From: Calvatia gigantea
Lineage: Eukaryota; Basidiomycota; Agaricomycetes; Agaricales; Lycoperdaceae
Direction: 5' to 3'
NCBI GenBank assembly: GCA_025093985.1
Contig: JACAAK010000004.1
Span: forward strand, 248,001-312,000
Length of the DNA stretch: 64,000 nt
Every line of letters begins with the position of its first letter. Position 1 is the first letter of the stretch. Of this stretch, positions 1 to 12,581 are shown piece after piece. The translations under genes were made by a program, and so were the position numbers. The notes beneath the pieces are model-generated. The model worked only from the letters and a program-made list of their open reading frames with translations. It was not told where the DNA came from and ran no database searches.

Positions 1-410
1 TAGTCAAGATGTCCCTTCTTTCAATTTCGGAAGGCACCATAGTTCACTGTTTCCCTGACAGCGAAAAGAGTTTCTGTTCTATTTGACGGTGCGCTTGGTT
101 GGTAGCTCCTTCTACCATTCCCCCATTCCTCGGCTCTTCCAACGCTCCTTTCGTTTCCATTATCTTTACATCCTGGGCATCATCTTTCCTTCGTTCCTCC
201 CTCTGAAGGTCCATACTTCAATTTTCCAAATGATCGACAGACCTTTAAAGATCGTTTGATTTACGACGAAGAAGAATTTAGTCGTACAACCCTATTAATA
301 AATTTGTTTCAAGATCATAGAGGCACTTGGTTGCAGTGCTTCAAGCTTCAACGGTCGCAACCATTTGATGGAGACACGTCATCTGTTTCTTTCCATCACC
401 CACCTCCACG
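1..410. other. 5' flank of NACHT copy N1
   Basis: I see no open coding frame of note here. The stretch precedes the first recognisable N1 exon. Near its right end a tract (about 340-395) with the words 'cttcaagcttcaa' resembles the sequence upstream of N2 and N4 on the other strand, so this is probably the old promoter region of the NACHT gene. Confidence 0.4.
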
Positions 411-2800
411 ATGATGCCTTATTCGATCGCCTTGTTCGTCGTCTTAGGAGCTCGAGACATCAACGGTATAACAAGTTCCCTCCTGCTCCCAATGCAACGA
501 AGAGTGGTGAGCTGAAAGCAACTGTTTTTGGTCAGCGCGATTAGCTGAATTCATCATTACCAGGTCAGCAAGATCCAAACCCCAACCAACGCAGTGGGGA
601 CATCCTCAATGGCGCACATAATTTCATTATGAACCAACCAACGTTTCTGGTACGACCTCGGGTTAATCCAGAATTTTGTGGTGGGGGGGGGGGTAAGTAA
701 TCCTGATGTTACTGCAATCATTAGGAGCAGGGAACTCAATCACATTCCAGGGCTCGATCCCGTGCTTGAACACGTTGCACCATACGCAAGCCTCGACGCT
801 GCAATGGACTCTAGTGCCCGGTTCCCTCCCCCGACGTGCCATCCTGGGACGCGCTTGAAAATAGGGGACAGACTATTTAATTGGGTGGTCAACCCTCAGC
901 GCGAGTGGAATATGATATGGCTCCATGGCCCAGCTGGCACTGGCAAGTCTGCAGTTGCCCAAACCTTCGCTGAACGTTGTGCCGAGAACGGACGTTTGGG
1001 TGCTTCGTTCTCCTTTTCCCAGCCAAATGATCGCGATATCCCCGGTACTGCCATTCCCAGTCTCGTATATGAGCTGGCTGTATGTAATCCCAGTTACAAA
1101 TCCCTCCTGGCTGCTCAACTCGCTAACGATCTCGAGTTGTTGCGGAAAACACGACGCACACAATTCAAGAAACCTATCATTGAACCTTTCTCGCTGCTAC
1201 ACATACGGGAACCGCTTCTCAATGTCCCGGATGGTTTGGATGAGTGTAGGGGGGAGGACGCTCAGAGATCGTTGAGATGATCAGTGAAATTATTCGGCTG
1301 AAGCAGGGTTTTCCTCTCGTTTGGTTGATCTGCAGTCGACCAGAGTCACACCTCAGGTACCTGTTTTCAAGAGCTGACTTCACGGTTAACTGCGGTCGCG
1401 AGGAACTAGTTATAGACGCACCATCAATTGCCGATGCCGACCTCTATCTCCGGGGTGGGTTGGCAGGAATCAAAGACTACTTCTCGGATGTCACAACTCC
1501 AACCTGGCCGTCCGAAGACCAGATCACCGAGCTTTTGGACTATGCCTCCCGTCATTTCACATTTGCCTCGACTGCACTCCGTTATATAGGCGACCTGACC
1601 TATGCCGCCCCAATGAGTAGGCTTGGCGCCCTCTTGGTTTTCCTCGGAGGTGTTCAAGTTGGGACATCGAACCTTTTAGAAGCCTCTTGATTCTCTCTAT
1701 ACTCGAATTCTCCAGGACGTACCAGGGGATGCCCTCCCGACAATAAAACAAATACTGGGTCACGTCATGCACATGGGGTTTGGCGGATACCTGGACTCAA
1801 CTCAGTCCCTCTGCAATTTTTTCCGCATAGACCAAGCCACATTCTACAGTTCCTGTCGAAAACTCCATTCCGTTATCGACGTACCCTCACCTAGAGCCGC
1901 CTCCAAAACACTACCTGCATTTTTACCATGCATCGTTCTTTGACTACCTCCTCGACGCTCGTCGTTCGGGTAAATTTGCTATTACGGTACAAGATTTTGG
2001 CTCGATTGTGCTAGATTTTGTCTCTCCTGGTACGATACCGATCTCGCGCTCCTTCATACTATCGACGGTGGGGGTTCGCACTCACCGATCTCGACGACAA
2101 AAATTCTCACTGCGTCTTAGGACCGAGGTTCAACGCACCACATGGGCATGGAATTCTGCCAGAGCTGAAGTGGGTCTCAGATGGTAATCGAGCGGAAGTC
2201 ATCCACCGGAATCGCAAAGCATGCTGAAGAATGGTGTTGGTATGCCTGTAGCGGGGAGGCCAAGTGGGACGAAGCTCTTCTTTCTCGAATTCAACACTTT
2301 AATTTCAGGTATATCCGAAGTGATATCCTTGGCTACAATTGGTGTGGATTTGTGAACGAGTTGTGGGAGGTAGTGCGTTCAATCATTCACTTCATCCGTT
2401 ACTCACGCCTCCACACTAAATACACTTTTGATCATCTAGGATTCTTCAAGTGGCATTATTCGCTTCAGAACCTCGTAGCAAAGTCGACCTCCTATTGCTG
2501 GAGTACATGAAGTCCGTGATCGGGCCGGCATTGAGCAGTAGGCCCGCTGCATTTCCACTAAAGTTAGGTATGTTACGTTTGGTCGCCTCTACTGCAATCA
2601 CCTTCCTAAGTCACGAAACAGGACTTCAACAGTGGAGGAGGATTAATTTTCTGCTTGGACACGGCTTGAAGGCCATTGTGTGCTGGACCACCGGCCTTAG
2701 CGGTATGCTTCCCAGGTTTGGTGTATTGAGTTGTGATGAGGCGCCGTCGAAGGAACAGGTTGATGCCTACCACGCGTGGCTTGTCCAAGTTGGAAAATAG
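411..2800 (+). pseudogene. NACHT NLR copy N1, frame-broken
   Basis: This is a NACHT-domain NOD-like receptor (STAND P-loop ATPase), a cytosolic fungal immune/allorecognition-type protein, homologous to intact copy N4 (56581-59033). Exon 1 encodes DALFDRLVRRLR. A GT-AG intron (507-563) is followed by the NGAHNF motif, then intron 693-750. The NACHT core has Walker A GPAGTGKSA near 933-959 and a degraded Walker B (LLNVPDGLDEC). The C-terminal exon ends with AYHAWLVQVGK and stop at 2798-2800. Compared with the other copies, a short deletion after the exon-1 ATG puts it out of frame, about 4 bases are missing near 1266, and further shifts lie near 1687 and 1905. Gene outline and splice sites survive, so either decay is recent or part of the breaks are consensus errors, as suspected in the next gene. 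Confidence 0.85.
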
Positions 2801-3393
2801 TGGTGAGAATGACAAGCACGAAGAAAGAGAGAAGTAGCAGTAGGGTGGACATGTAATCAGGGCAGGGGATGAGTTTTTATACAAGTCCGAAAGTATGATC
2901 TCGCACAAGTCAGACTCGGTATTTAACTGTTCGGCGTTGTATGGTAACCCTCGAAGAGCGCCAGTTGACAGTGTGGATTTGTAGGATCCCCTAAACTTCA
3001 CAACTCCAACATTTATGCTTTGCGCTTGGACAAGTACGGACAATTACACAACTGACTCTGTGTTCCTCCCGAGGCCTCCGACTCCCATGTCATTTCAAGG
3101 GCTACAACTGAAACCCAATACTTGGGTTGTCTAAAAGTGATCACGGACCATCTGCCGCACAGTAGGCTGATTCAAGTCTTGATTTTTCTTCCATATTCCT
3201 TGCTTGGACAACGGGTGCAGGAGGGTATATGGTATAAACAAAATAACCAGAAAACCAGATACAAATTCTCCAAGCAAAATTATAGGTAGAATGTCAAGAA
3301 ACGAGAGGACGAAGTAAACGAAGCAACGTAAGGAATGTGGGATTTTTATCAACAAAGGAGCGACAGGGTGGTATCAAACACGCGAGCAAGGTA
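2801..3393. other. Tail-to-tail spacer between N1 and the SH3-RA gene
   Basis: This 0.6 kb spacer separates the stop codons of two convergent genes. No coding sequence or repeat could be supported. It presumably holds both 3' UTRs. Confidence 0.4.
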
Positions 3394-6300
3394 TCACTCA
3401 AGATAAATGAATCTAGCAAGACGAGAGGCCATTAAGGAACGCAGTCTAGCGTTCATGATTAAAATGCACCAATCGATGGACTGCATATAACTATCCAACA
3501 CCTGAAAAAAGGCGTGATAAGTACCCCCAAATCAGCGCAAATACAACACGACTCACCTTGTCCATCTCCTCCAGCATCTTGAACCCACCCTCATATATAC
3601 TTCTCACCTGTGGGTGTAGCTTGTCCAGATCCACAGGCTTTCCGAAAAGCCGCTCCTCCACTACATCCACCGTCTTTTGCTTCTCCTTCTCCGTTTCCTT
3701 ATTCTCCTGAATTTTCGCTTGTGCAGCTTTATACTCAATAATTGCCATCATATGTGAAATTCCGAAATCATCCTTGGGTATAACCGGTCCTCTCCTTCTC
3801 GAACTCGAGCTCGTACCACTTCCATTCGCACTAGGACCACGATTGGACACTCCGCTCCCACCGGTGTTCCCACTCGCGAATGATCTCGGACTCTCGTGTA
3901 CTGGGTACTGGATGCGGGTATGGTGGAGGAGTAACGTATCCTGACGTCGAATCAGACATGACACTCGCGAGTGAAGGCTGTCGTCTGTCCACTGCAGGTC
4001 GTCCTGTTGGCGTACTTGTGCTCGCTCTCGGCAATATAGGCGACGACGATCTATCCCCTCGTTCCTCCAAAGAAGTCGACGAAACGGATCTAGAATGAGT
4101 ATGTGCGCGAGTTGCTTGCAACAGTTACACCTGCAGTAGCAGCGAATAGCGGTAGCGGCTGATGAAGCACCAGGCATACGCGAGACAAAGCCTGCCGAAC
4201 CAGGGGTGACGGACCTCGAGCCAGTAGGACCGCCACTCTCAACCGAGTATTCCGATACAGAAGGCACGGAATTATGACTCTCCCTCTTACTTTCTCCACC
4301 CAAACCTCCACCAAGCCCAACACCAGCGACAAGAGTATCGCCAACAACATCAGTCTTCCTCGTCCGCATTATCGCCTTCATCACCACCTTCAGCAGGAAA
4401 CAGTCAGCGCGATCGAACCAACATCCTTCTCCCTCCCAGCCTTCTCAGTCCTAATCTTGCTCAACACTCTATCCAAATTCGCCCCAAGCCCTTGTTGACT
4501 CCTGGCCCCAGCACCCCCACCAACGACGGTAGCCAACAAATCGCCCTTCCCAACTCCCATCAACTCCGGTTGATCTCCCCACTCAGCCTCAACGATATTA
4601 CTAATATCATATGTCTCCCCATCCGGCTCGACGTACGAATACCGCATTCGCTCAGTCGCGTCGTATCTTCCACTACGAAGCAGAGCATTATCAGGCAACA
4701 AGATATCCGTCCCGCTCTGCGAGTTTGATTGAGCGGAGAGAATAGCCATCTGGTGAGCGCGCGAAGCTGCACGTTGCGCCGCGATGATCTCCTGTGCAGA
4801 GGGCTGTCTCTGCGGTTGAGAGTGGTGTACATGTGGGTTAAGGGTAGAGGAATCTGCAGAAGCCTGCGAGAAACTGCTCGCCAAACTTTCTCTGTGCAGT
4901 TTTTGTAATTCGACTTCGTCTAATGGAGCAGATATTCTGTGTCTCGACGTCGAGTTCCTGTACGTTACCGAGCGCCGGAGGAAGAATACTGGGTCGTCGG
5001 GTTGTATGTCATCCACGCTTCCAAGAAGGTGGGCCGAGTCGACAGACCGGCGTTTGAGATTCCCACTCATGCGGTCCGGTGAGCGGAATGTGGGCGGTTT
5101 CAGATACGCGTCAATGACTTTAGTCGACGGTGTGAGTTCACGTTCTTCCGGAAAAATATCAGTGAATTAGAACAACAGAGGCAAAAGGGGAACACGCACC
5201 ATGCCCATTAACATTAACCCACAACCCATACCTAATCCTCCCCGAACTCCTCCTCTTCGCCGACTTATCCTCAACCTCATCTCCTCCATCCACCACACCC
5301 TCCGAAATCCCAAATCTCTCCAGCCCCAACTCAATCACCTCTGCCACAGTCACATTCTTCGGGAACATAAACACCTTCTTCCTCATATTCGGATTCACAA
5401 CCACAGGCTGCGCGGCTAAATCCGATTCCCTCAACTGATCCTTCGACACGATCGCCTCGGTAGTGGGGTGGAACACCATATCATCCGGGAGATGTTCTCG
5501 GTAGATGACAAGCTGTAATGCGAACCGAATGGAAGGTGAAGAGAACCTCTCGGGACTCACACCACCCGTCCCAAGGGAAGCAGTCGACACCGTCAAATAC
5601 TGGTTCCTCGGACTCTGCACAATCGTATCCCCAAGCACCGCAACGCCCTGCTCCCCATCCGCTCCCGCCCTTCCATACTCACTTTCCCGTGCATCACCAT
5701 CTCCAACCTCACCCTCGCTCCCCTGCTGCTGCTGCACATGCCCAACCTCACTATCCTCCATCCCATCCTCACTCCTCCTATTCAAATAAAACTTCACCAT
5801 CGAATCATCCGTAAAATCAGTTCATCGCAAACTTCTTAATCGCAGGATGCATCGACAAATTACTCGCCACAGACGATATACTCCCCATACTACTCCTCTT
5901 CACCTTTGGCCAAATCTCCATCGCAGCTTCCGTCACGAGCGTTCTCGAAACACCACCAATGGGTGTTCGTTATCCTGTAACGCCGTCGACGACCCGCCCT
6001 CGACTTGTTTAACTGTGAGATAATAATCGGATTGGTCTTCCCCGCCTGGGAGACGGAATCGTTGGATAGCTTGTCGGATGAGGTCGGAGGCGGTAGTGGA
6101 GGAATTGAGGAGGGCAGTTTTGAATGTCGCTTCCGTTTGGAGGTTTTTCCCCGCGAAAACGCGTATGACGGAAAGTTCGTGTTGCACACCAGGGGAGCGT
6201 ACCATCAAGAGAAGAAGAGGTGATAATGAGCGAGCCTGGACGGGGCCGTGGGGTGGGTGGACCAAGGCCACTATTAACGGGTCCAGTGGCGAGAACAGCA

Positions 6301-6522
6301 GATGCGGATTGAAGGCCGTATGAAGGTTGGGCAACTTCGAGGGAAGATGAGGGGTTACGACTGAGATGTTGTTGGGTATAGCGTAACATCTGCTGTTGGT
6401 CGTGTTGACGGAGTTGGGAGGCATGTTGGGAGACTTGGGGGATTCCTCCTGCGGGAGTCGAAGAAGAGGAACTTTGTTTAGAGTCGGAGGAAGACCGCAT
6501 GGCTAGAGCTACTGCTTGTTGT

Positions 6523-6554
<32 letters not shown>

Positions 6555-7797
6555 CATCGCGAGGGTGGTCGTTGGTGAAATGTCCGAGCCAGTACCAGAG
6601 GGCCGACTGGACTTGTTCGAGTCCTCCGACACACGGTTATCGGCGCTATCAAACGAGGTAACCGACGCGTTCTTGTCGCCTTTTGACTTGTCTTTATCCT
6701 TCCTCCTACCACTGAAAAGACCACCGAACATCCCTCCTTTCTTTTTCTTCTCTTTCTCCTTCTCCTTCTCCTTCTCCTTCTCCTTGACCTCTTCTTCTTT
6801 CGTAGGCTCAGACTTGCGGAGTTTGTTCTGTGCAGCAGTAGGACCAGACGAGGGTGATTTGTCTTTAGCACTTTTAGCATGCCTTCCTCGCAGCGTCTTC
6901 CTCTTCCTCTCGTGCCCTCTTAGCACTCTCCTGTTGTTGAGTATTATGGTTCCTATCATCGTCGCGCACGACAGTAGGTGTAAGGTTCACCCGAACAGTC
7001 TCCGTCGCTTCGGCAGGATCAAGCCATCGGTTATTGCTATTAGGAGAAGCTGGGATCAGGACGCGAGGCTTCAGGTCCAGCCAAACGCTCGCGCGAGTTC
7101 GAGGCTCTCAACTCTTTCTGTTGTTGCTGTTGCGCTGCCTGTTGTTGAGCCGCCCATTGATCCAGTTGTTGTTGTTGTTGCTGCTGCTGCTGCTGCGCCA
7201 TCATCTGCGCCTGCTGCTGTCTTAACATTTGTTGTTGTTGTTGTTGGGTATCTCCTCCTGCGCCGGGTCGTAAGGCTCCAGGAACGCCACTACTAGCATC
7301 ACCATTACCAACGGCAGCAGCTTCTGCCATAGCCCTCGTTCGGGCCTGCATCTGCGCCTGTTGTCTCTGCATCTCTTCCGTGGCTGTATCGTCCCACTGC
7401 ATCCCGTCGTCTGGTACCACCCCATGACCGCCATTACCACCACCACCACGCGCAGGCGGATGGTCATTTCTCATATTTTCGTCCTCCTCCAAATCCGGAT
7501 CTGTAGCCACATAGTCCCCCTCGTCAAACGAGACGTCATCATCCTCCTCTTCCTCCTCGTCCCAGATAGCAGGGCGCATAGCGGTGGCACGGACATAGCA
7601 GAGGTGAACGTGAGGCGTCGGCTTGATGGCTGGTTCCTCTCCTGAACGGGGGACGGTGTCTGTCCAGCCGCTCGTAATCCGAGTCTATCCCGAGACGCGT
7701 TTAGGTCTCCTTGCATTTCTGCTTGTGTTGCTGATGCCAACTGTCATGATCATACTATCAGTATCCCGCGTTAACCAACATTGATGCCACGCAACGA

Positions 7798-7829
<32 letters not shown>

Positions 7830-8422
7830 AGAAAAAAAAAAAGAGAGAGAGAAAACTCACATCGACATTCCTGTGTTTATTAAGCCTCGCAAGCCTCTCG
7901 AACGGAGTCTCGATATTCTCGGCAGGTATATATCCCAACCTCCTGGGTCTTGAGCACCCGCACAAGCCACCAATAGCTATTACTATCATCAATCAAAAAC
8001 AGCCTATCCCCCTTGACGACATTCGCCTGTCCATCGACCGTCGCAGCGAAACTGTGCAACGAATACACAAGGTCAAAATCGATAGATTCATTAGGGATGG
8101 AGAGGGACGAAGAGCGGTCGTCCTCGTCCATGTAGTCTTCGCCTTCTTCGCCGTCAGAGGAGTCGTCGAGAACTGAGCGGGGTTCGGCATCTGCGTCTAC
8201 GTCGCCGTCGCCGTCGCCGTCGGGCCCGACGTCAGATTCGTGGATGTGGATGTCGTTGTCGGTGTGGTGGTGGTGGATGATGGCGGCGGCGGCGGCGTCT
8301 GGGTGTGCAAGCATTTGGTGGTCTAGTTCTTCGTCGGGGATGAGTTGGTCGCGGAGGTCGTAGGTGTCGTGATGTTGTTGTTGTTGTTGTTGTTGTTGGA
8401 GTAGAACCCGGCGAGGGTCCAT
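3394..8422 (-). CDS. SH3 and Ras-association domain scaffold protein, frame-broken as sequenced
   Basis: This is a large adaptor with no enzymatic domain. The N-terminus (ATG at 8422) has a poly-Q stretch, a His-rich and acidic region, then an SH3 domain ending in the signature YIPAENIETPFERLARLNKH, which I recall from Bud14/Tea4-type polarity proteins. Next come long poly-Q and Lys/Glu repeats, an RA-like domain (HELSVIRVFAGKNLQTEATF, about 6190-5930), a second RA-like domain (KKVFMFPKNVTVAEVIELG, about 5400-5290), low-complexity linkers and a helical C-terminus. Clear introns: 7741-7860, 5145-5199 and 3502-3556. The last exon ends RLARFIYLE with stop at 3394. At least eight frame shifts break it: near 7935, 7580, 7050, 6880, 6205, 5940, 5820 and 4405, with more around 4360-3850. 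A role in polarity or Ras/Cdc42 signalling is inference from the domains. Confidence 0.75.
6509..6557 (-). repeat. CAG/CAA repeat encoding poly-Q
   Basis: On the coding strand this is a run of mixed CAG and CAA codons giving about 13 glutamines inside the SH3-RA gene. The mixed codons reduce slippage compared with a pure triplet array. Confidence 0.9.
6741..6790 (-). repeat. GAGAAG-type repeat encoding Lys/Glu repeats
   Basis: The tract reads as repeated GAG-AAG hexamers on the coding strand and encodes alternating Lys-Glu followed by a lysine run, a charged, probably helical linker in the SH3-RA protein. Confidence 0.85.
7160..7248 (-). repeat. CAG/CAA repeats encoding two poly-Q tracts
   Basis: Two glutamine tracts separated by a short Met/Arg/Ala-containing segment lie in the middle of the SH3-RA gene. 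Poly-Q length is likely variable between strains. Confidence 0.85.
7800..7852 (-). repeat. Intronic homopolymer tract (C20 then A-rich)
   Basis: On the + strand there are 20 C residues, 11 A, one G, 11 A and a short GA repeat. In the transcript of the minus-strand gene this becomes a CT/T tract followed by 20 G, immediately downstream of the 5' splice site of intron 7741-7860. Confidence 0.95.
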
Positions 8423-9044
8423 AGCGTTTCGACGTCAACCCAGAAACAGCAGAGCTATGCAACATGGAGCACACCTTAAAAACCTTTTGTAAACATGTGT
8501 AAACACAATCATCCCATCAATACATCAATTGACGATCAAATCCTTGATCCCCCGAAGAAAAGAGCAGAAACCGAGTAACGCAAGTTTGGTAGTGAAAACG
8601 CGACTCTAAAGCTACGCACAATCGCGTTTCGCCTTCGTTGAGGTATATCTTGATTAGAATATCTAGTAATAGGCGGACGAAGTTTAAGCTTGTTGCGTTT
8701 TCCATATTCTCCACTAAATCACACCTGAGAAAACAACAGGACAATGAACGGCATTGAGAGTTGAACTTTCAACTTATGGGTACCGAGGGTTCGAGACCAG
8801 CATATAAAGAGAATGCATATCGCAAAGAATGATTCGTTCTAGATGGGCCACACTGATAGTTTCAATGTTTGTAACCTGCGACCCATTCCTCCTCTCCCCA
8901 GTCAAAGCATGCGCTCGCGTGCGTATAACGAGTGACTGAGGTGAGCATCATTAGCTTTAATAATCATTACATATACTCATGTATTGTAGACTTAGTGTTT
9001 CTTACACTCTGACCATGAGCGTCTGCAGGTAAAAGCCCAGGGGA

Positions 9045-9310
9045 CCTGCACATGATTTCATAAAGGCACAAGCAATAAGCGTGAAACTGGCATTTACAAC
9101 ACCATGATTAAGGGCGTTGAAAGATAGGGGTCAGTTGAACTGCACCACAATATTTTTGGAAGCACTGAGTGTCACCGCGGACCAAATCGACATTGGGGGG
9201 CCAGGCATCAAAAATTCCTTTGAGAGATTACTAGGACACTATTAACAATAAGGCCTAACGGCCAACAACTCGACGAAAGGTCAGTAAATACAAAGTGGCA
9301 CTTATGTAAT
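9045..9310 (+). repeat. Diverged direct repeat, copy A
   Basis: It shares with 9427-9797 an ordered series of words: GACCTGCA, TCATAAAGGCA, GGCATTTA, TATTTTTGGAAGC and, at the end, CAAAGTG.CAC. By eye about three quarters of positions match over the first 150 bases. No coding sense is evident. It may be the relic of a tandemly duplicated non-coding element. Confidence 0.7.
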
Positions 9311-9426
9311 CATTCCCAGGGGAAAGTTGGCCTCTGCAGCCCCCCTTCCCGATTTAACCACCTGCTGGATGAGGGTAAAGCTTAACCTGATGGAGGGGGG
9401 CATTACCGGAGTAAAAGGCCACAAGA

Positions 9427-9797
9427 CCTGCAAATGGTCTCATAAAGGCATAAGACATAATGCCTAAACCGGCATTTATAACAGGATCAATAACATTGCC
9501 GTGAAGAGACGAGGGTCAATTGAACCGCACCGAGTATTTTTGGAAGCGCTGAGAACCACCGCAAACCCAATCAACACTGCAAGGAGGTATTAAGGCGTTA
9601 AGATCTCTCAACGAAAAACTCGCATTTACGGCGCCTTGGCCCGTCCCGCACTCCCGCTTATTCACTGAGTGTGCTTCCACACACGAAACTGAAGAGTAGG
9701 GAATAGGGCATACCCAGCTCGGTTCGCGCATTTAATAACTTTCATATATGCATAGGATGTGCACACGATCCAAAGTGTCACCTAAGTAAGGACCAAC
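9427..9797 (+). repeat. Diverged direct repeat, copy B
   Basis: Second copy of the repeat at 9045-9310, offset by about 382 bases. It is roughly 100 bases longer because of extra sequence in its second half (about 9600-9750). Confidence 0.7.
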
Positions 9798-12287
9798 CCT
9801 TCAATGACGTCTGCACCGGGCTTGGTTGTCCCTGCGTCCATATCACCATGAGATCAAAATTGGCTCCTCACGTCTAAATCTTAATTTTGAAACTTGTGTG
9901 GTCATTTCCACATTCTTAAGTTTCCTTGGAGCCTAGAAACTAGGTATGGCTTACTACGGTATGAACATCATGAGGAACCTTCCTGTAAACGATCAAGTTA
10001 ACTCCACATGAGGGAATCTAGATCGCGGAGGAGAAACTCAATAGGCGCATAGGATGTACCCCCCGGCGAGCCAAATTACTTGTTAGGGGTGGTGGCAGCG
10101 TAACCGGCGAAGGTGGAGCTGGGTGGGAGGGGAAGGATGGTGTCGCGGTGCTTACCGCGATGCCAGCTACCATCTGGAAGAGTCTGACCTCCACAATCGG
10201 ATTTAGACCCGGGCTAACGAATAAGCCGAAAAGAACCAAACTATATGGGTATCGTGTAGTATTCGGTGTGTGCTCTCAACTACAAAAAAAACTCCACATG
10301 TATAACATTCGACCAACAATGGAAAAGTTGTGACTTAAGAGGGACGCAAAAGTATGCAGAGTGGTGACTCACAAGGGGCGGTGGGGGATCTGATGGCTGA
10401 AATAACCTGGGCTCAACGAGCAGTTTTCACGGGCAACTTTTAGACGTCCCAGTATGCCCTAGGGCATGCGTAAGGCATTTCCGCGCCGGGTATAGAGAAA
10501 TCGCGGGACGACCATCAGCAAAACCAATAATTCGAATGGAAGGTTACAGTGTGGATCGCCTTTCGGCAGCAATAGGTACGCACGAGAAACGGTACCTCGA
10601 AGGCTAAACGTACCCGAAATTTGTGCGACGCTCGAGGGTATCTCGCCATCAAGCAGCCCGGACCGTCACGACGTCAGCCCGTGTGTATTAGAAATGTCGT
10701 TAGGGTGGGACCAGCACGGGAATTTGTGACAATGTGCACCAGCACACAGGCATGCGGCGGCCGGTGCGACTGGAAACACACAAACCCAGGTGGTGGTTTT
10801 CGTCGTCTCAACAGTCTCGACCTTAGAGCGGACGCGACACATTGCGAATCCAGGCTGGGATGTGCCCGCTTTCCAGACTTCACAACGAACCAGGTCGGTG
10901 GCGTTAGACCCCCGCTGTACTCCTGTATCAGTTGGTCGGGTGCTTTTAATCAGTCGTTTTTCCCAGAGAGGCTCTGTTCTACTCAACCACGCGCACTATT
11001 GTCATCACTGATAGGGGGCGTGAGAGTATTGTTACAAATTGATCAGGTTTTCCACGAGTCGGAGGGAATCAGCTGAGTTAGTTGCAGAAGCTTAAATCTT
11101 CACGAGGATGGTTGTCCTCAATGACGGGTAGAACATGCCGTCAACTTTCCACGAAGCCCATGTAGCTTTTCTCAATAGTCTATAAAAAAGGCTGTCCGAC
11201 GTCCTCTCAACTCGTAACGAGTGATTTTCAACTTGCGACATGCAACCCCACCGTAACAACCATATTTGGCATTCAGCGGGAGGGTCCGCATGAGAGGCCT
11301 CTCTGTACCGCAGAGAAACACAGAAATTCACCGCCTTGTGAACGAGAGGCTACAAGGCGCCATAAAGCCGGCACATTTCCAAGGACAAAAATACCTCGCA
11401 CCCAAGCCAGCTTTGGCGATAAATTAGAATGCTCGGGCCCGAGAGTCAGGAGATTTACTGGATTTTCCTCAGGAGCTCCGGCCTATTCAAGACGAGCGTG
11501 AGGCAGCGTTGTGTTTCTGTAGACAAAAATTGATCAAGATTTCGAGTCGGAACCAAGAGAAATATGTACAATATCAAGTACGAAAACCACTCACGATAGC
11601 GGGTTTCTTCCCAAATTATTACCAAGAAATTGGGTCATCAAATAAGTCGTTCCCCGCCAGTTGGTCCAGAAATAGACTTTGAGAAAGTGGGATTTGGGTG
11701 GGCAATTGAGATGGCTTGTAACAACAGAATACTGAGCTGCCTATAGGTCCAACCTCGTTCGTGAGCGGTGGTTCGAAATTTGACAGCTACCTTCGAAAAT
11801 CGCTATTTTAAGCGCAGCCGGCCAATCAAAGGCCCAAGGGGGGCAAGGAACATGCTCACGTTGCGACTTTCGGCACATATAACGAATACCTTAGTTGACC
11901 CACATTTTCATGGCCTTGTGGCGGCAGTTTCGGGTAGCAGATTTAGACGTATAATGGAATGCGAGCAGTTGCGTAGAAAAATTACAATTGTTAGGCTACT
12001 ATTCGCCCACTTTATGGTAGGCGGAATCCATACCCATGGGTATGAATCTCGCCTACCAAAAGAGTGGTTTCAGACCAGGAAGTGCTTCTGCACGTCATGC
12101 CCTGACCTGTGGGTTGGTATCCTGTCATCAGCTTAAATCAAGATTTTGACAGTCCAAACTACCGAGATCTGCTTGATAGTGGCCAGAATCGGACTTGATA
12201 AGAAACTTTTGACCAGTAAGGCCATCCCCTATCAAACCCCTCAATTTGGAATTGACATGCGTCATTGGGTTTTGATGGATTAATGTA

Positions 12288-12581
12288 CAATGCAGGGGTG
12301 AGTCAATGTGGCATTGGTTATCTATTATCATTATCAATTAAAAAAGTGTATTTTCGGTACGACGCCTTTTAGCCTTTTGGAGTCGATATGATCTTAATAC
12401 GGCCGTTTCACCTCAACTCATCAGTGCAATGATACACCGCACCAAAAGTTGAGGTCACAGGTCATGTTAAGATTTTATTGACTTCCAAAACCGTAGAGCG
12501 CGTCACATTGGAGGCTACACTTTTTGGATTTAATGTAATACCAATGCCACTGGTGTCACACTACCTCCCCGGCGCGCAGTG
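12288..12581. mobile_element. Foldback/MITE-like element 1
   Basis: The two halves form one long imperfect palindrome. Pairs on opposite arms include GGCATTGGT, AAAAAGTGTA, GACGC, TTTTGGA, ATCTTAA and ACCTCAACT, around a loop near 12417-12446. The right end (..GGCGCGCAGTG) resembles the right end of element 2 at 54759-54906. It has no coding capacity. A non-autonomous terminal-inverted-repeat DNA transposon is the best reading; its superfamily is unknown and no clear target duplication was found. Confidence 0.65.

Noticed and set aside
6499..7296. Long plus-strand frame with poly-Cys and poly-Leu runs
   Set aside because: Antisense shadow of poly-Q and Lys/Glu repeats in the SH3-RA gene.
3850..7940. 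Programmed ribosomal frameshifting as explanation for the SH3-RA breaks
   Set aside because: Too many sites, different directions, and no common slippery sequence.
10454..10467. Perfect 14-base palindrome ATGCCCTAGGGCAT
   Set aside because: Short, isolated and without neighbouring structure; expected by chance in a 64 kb window.
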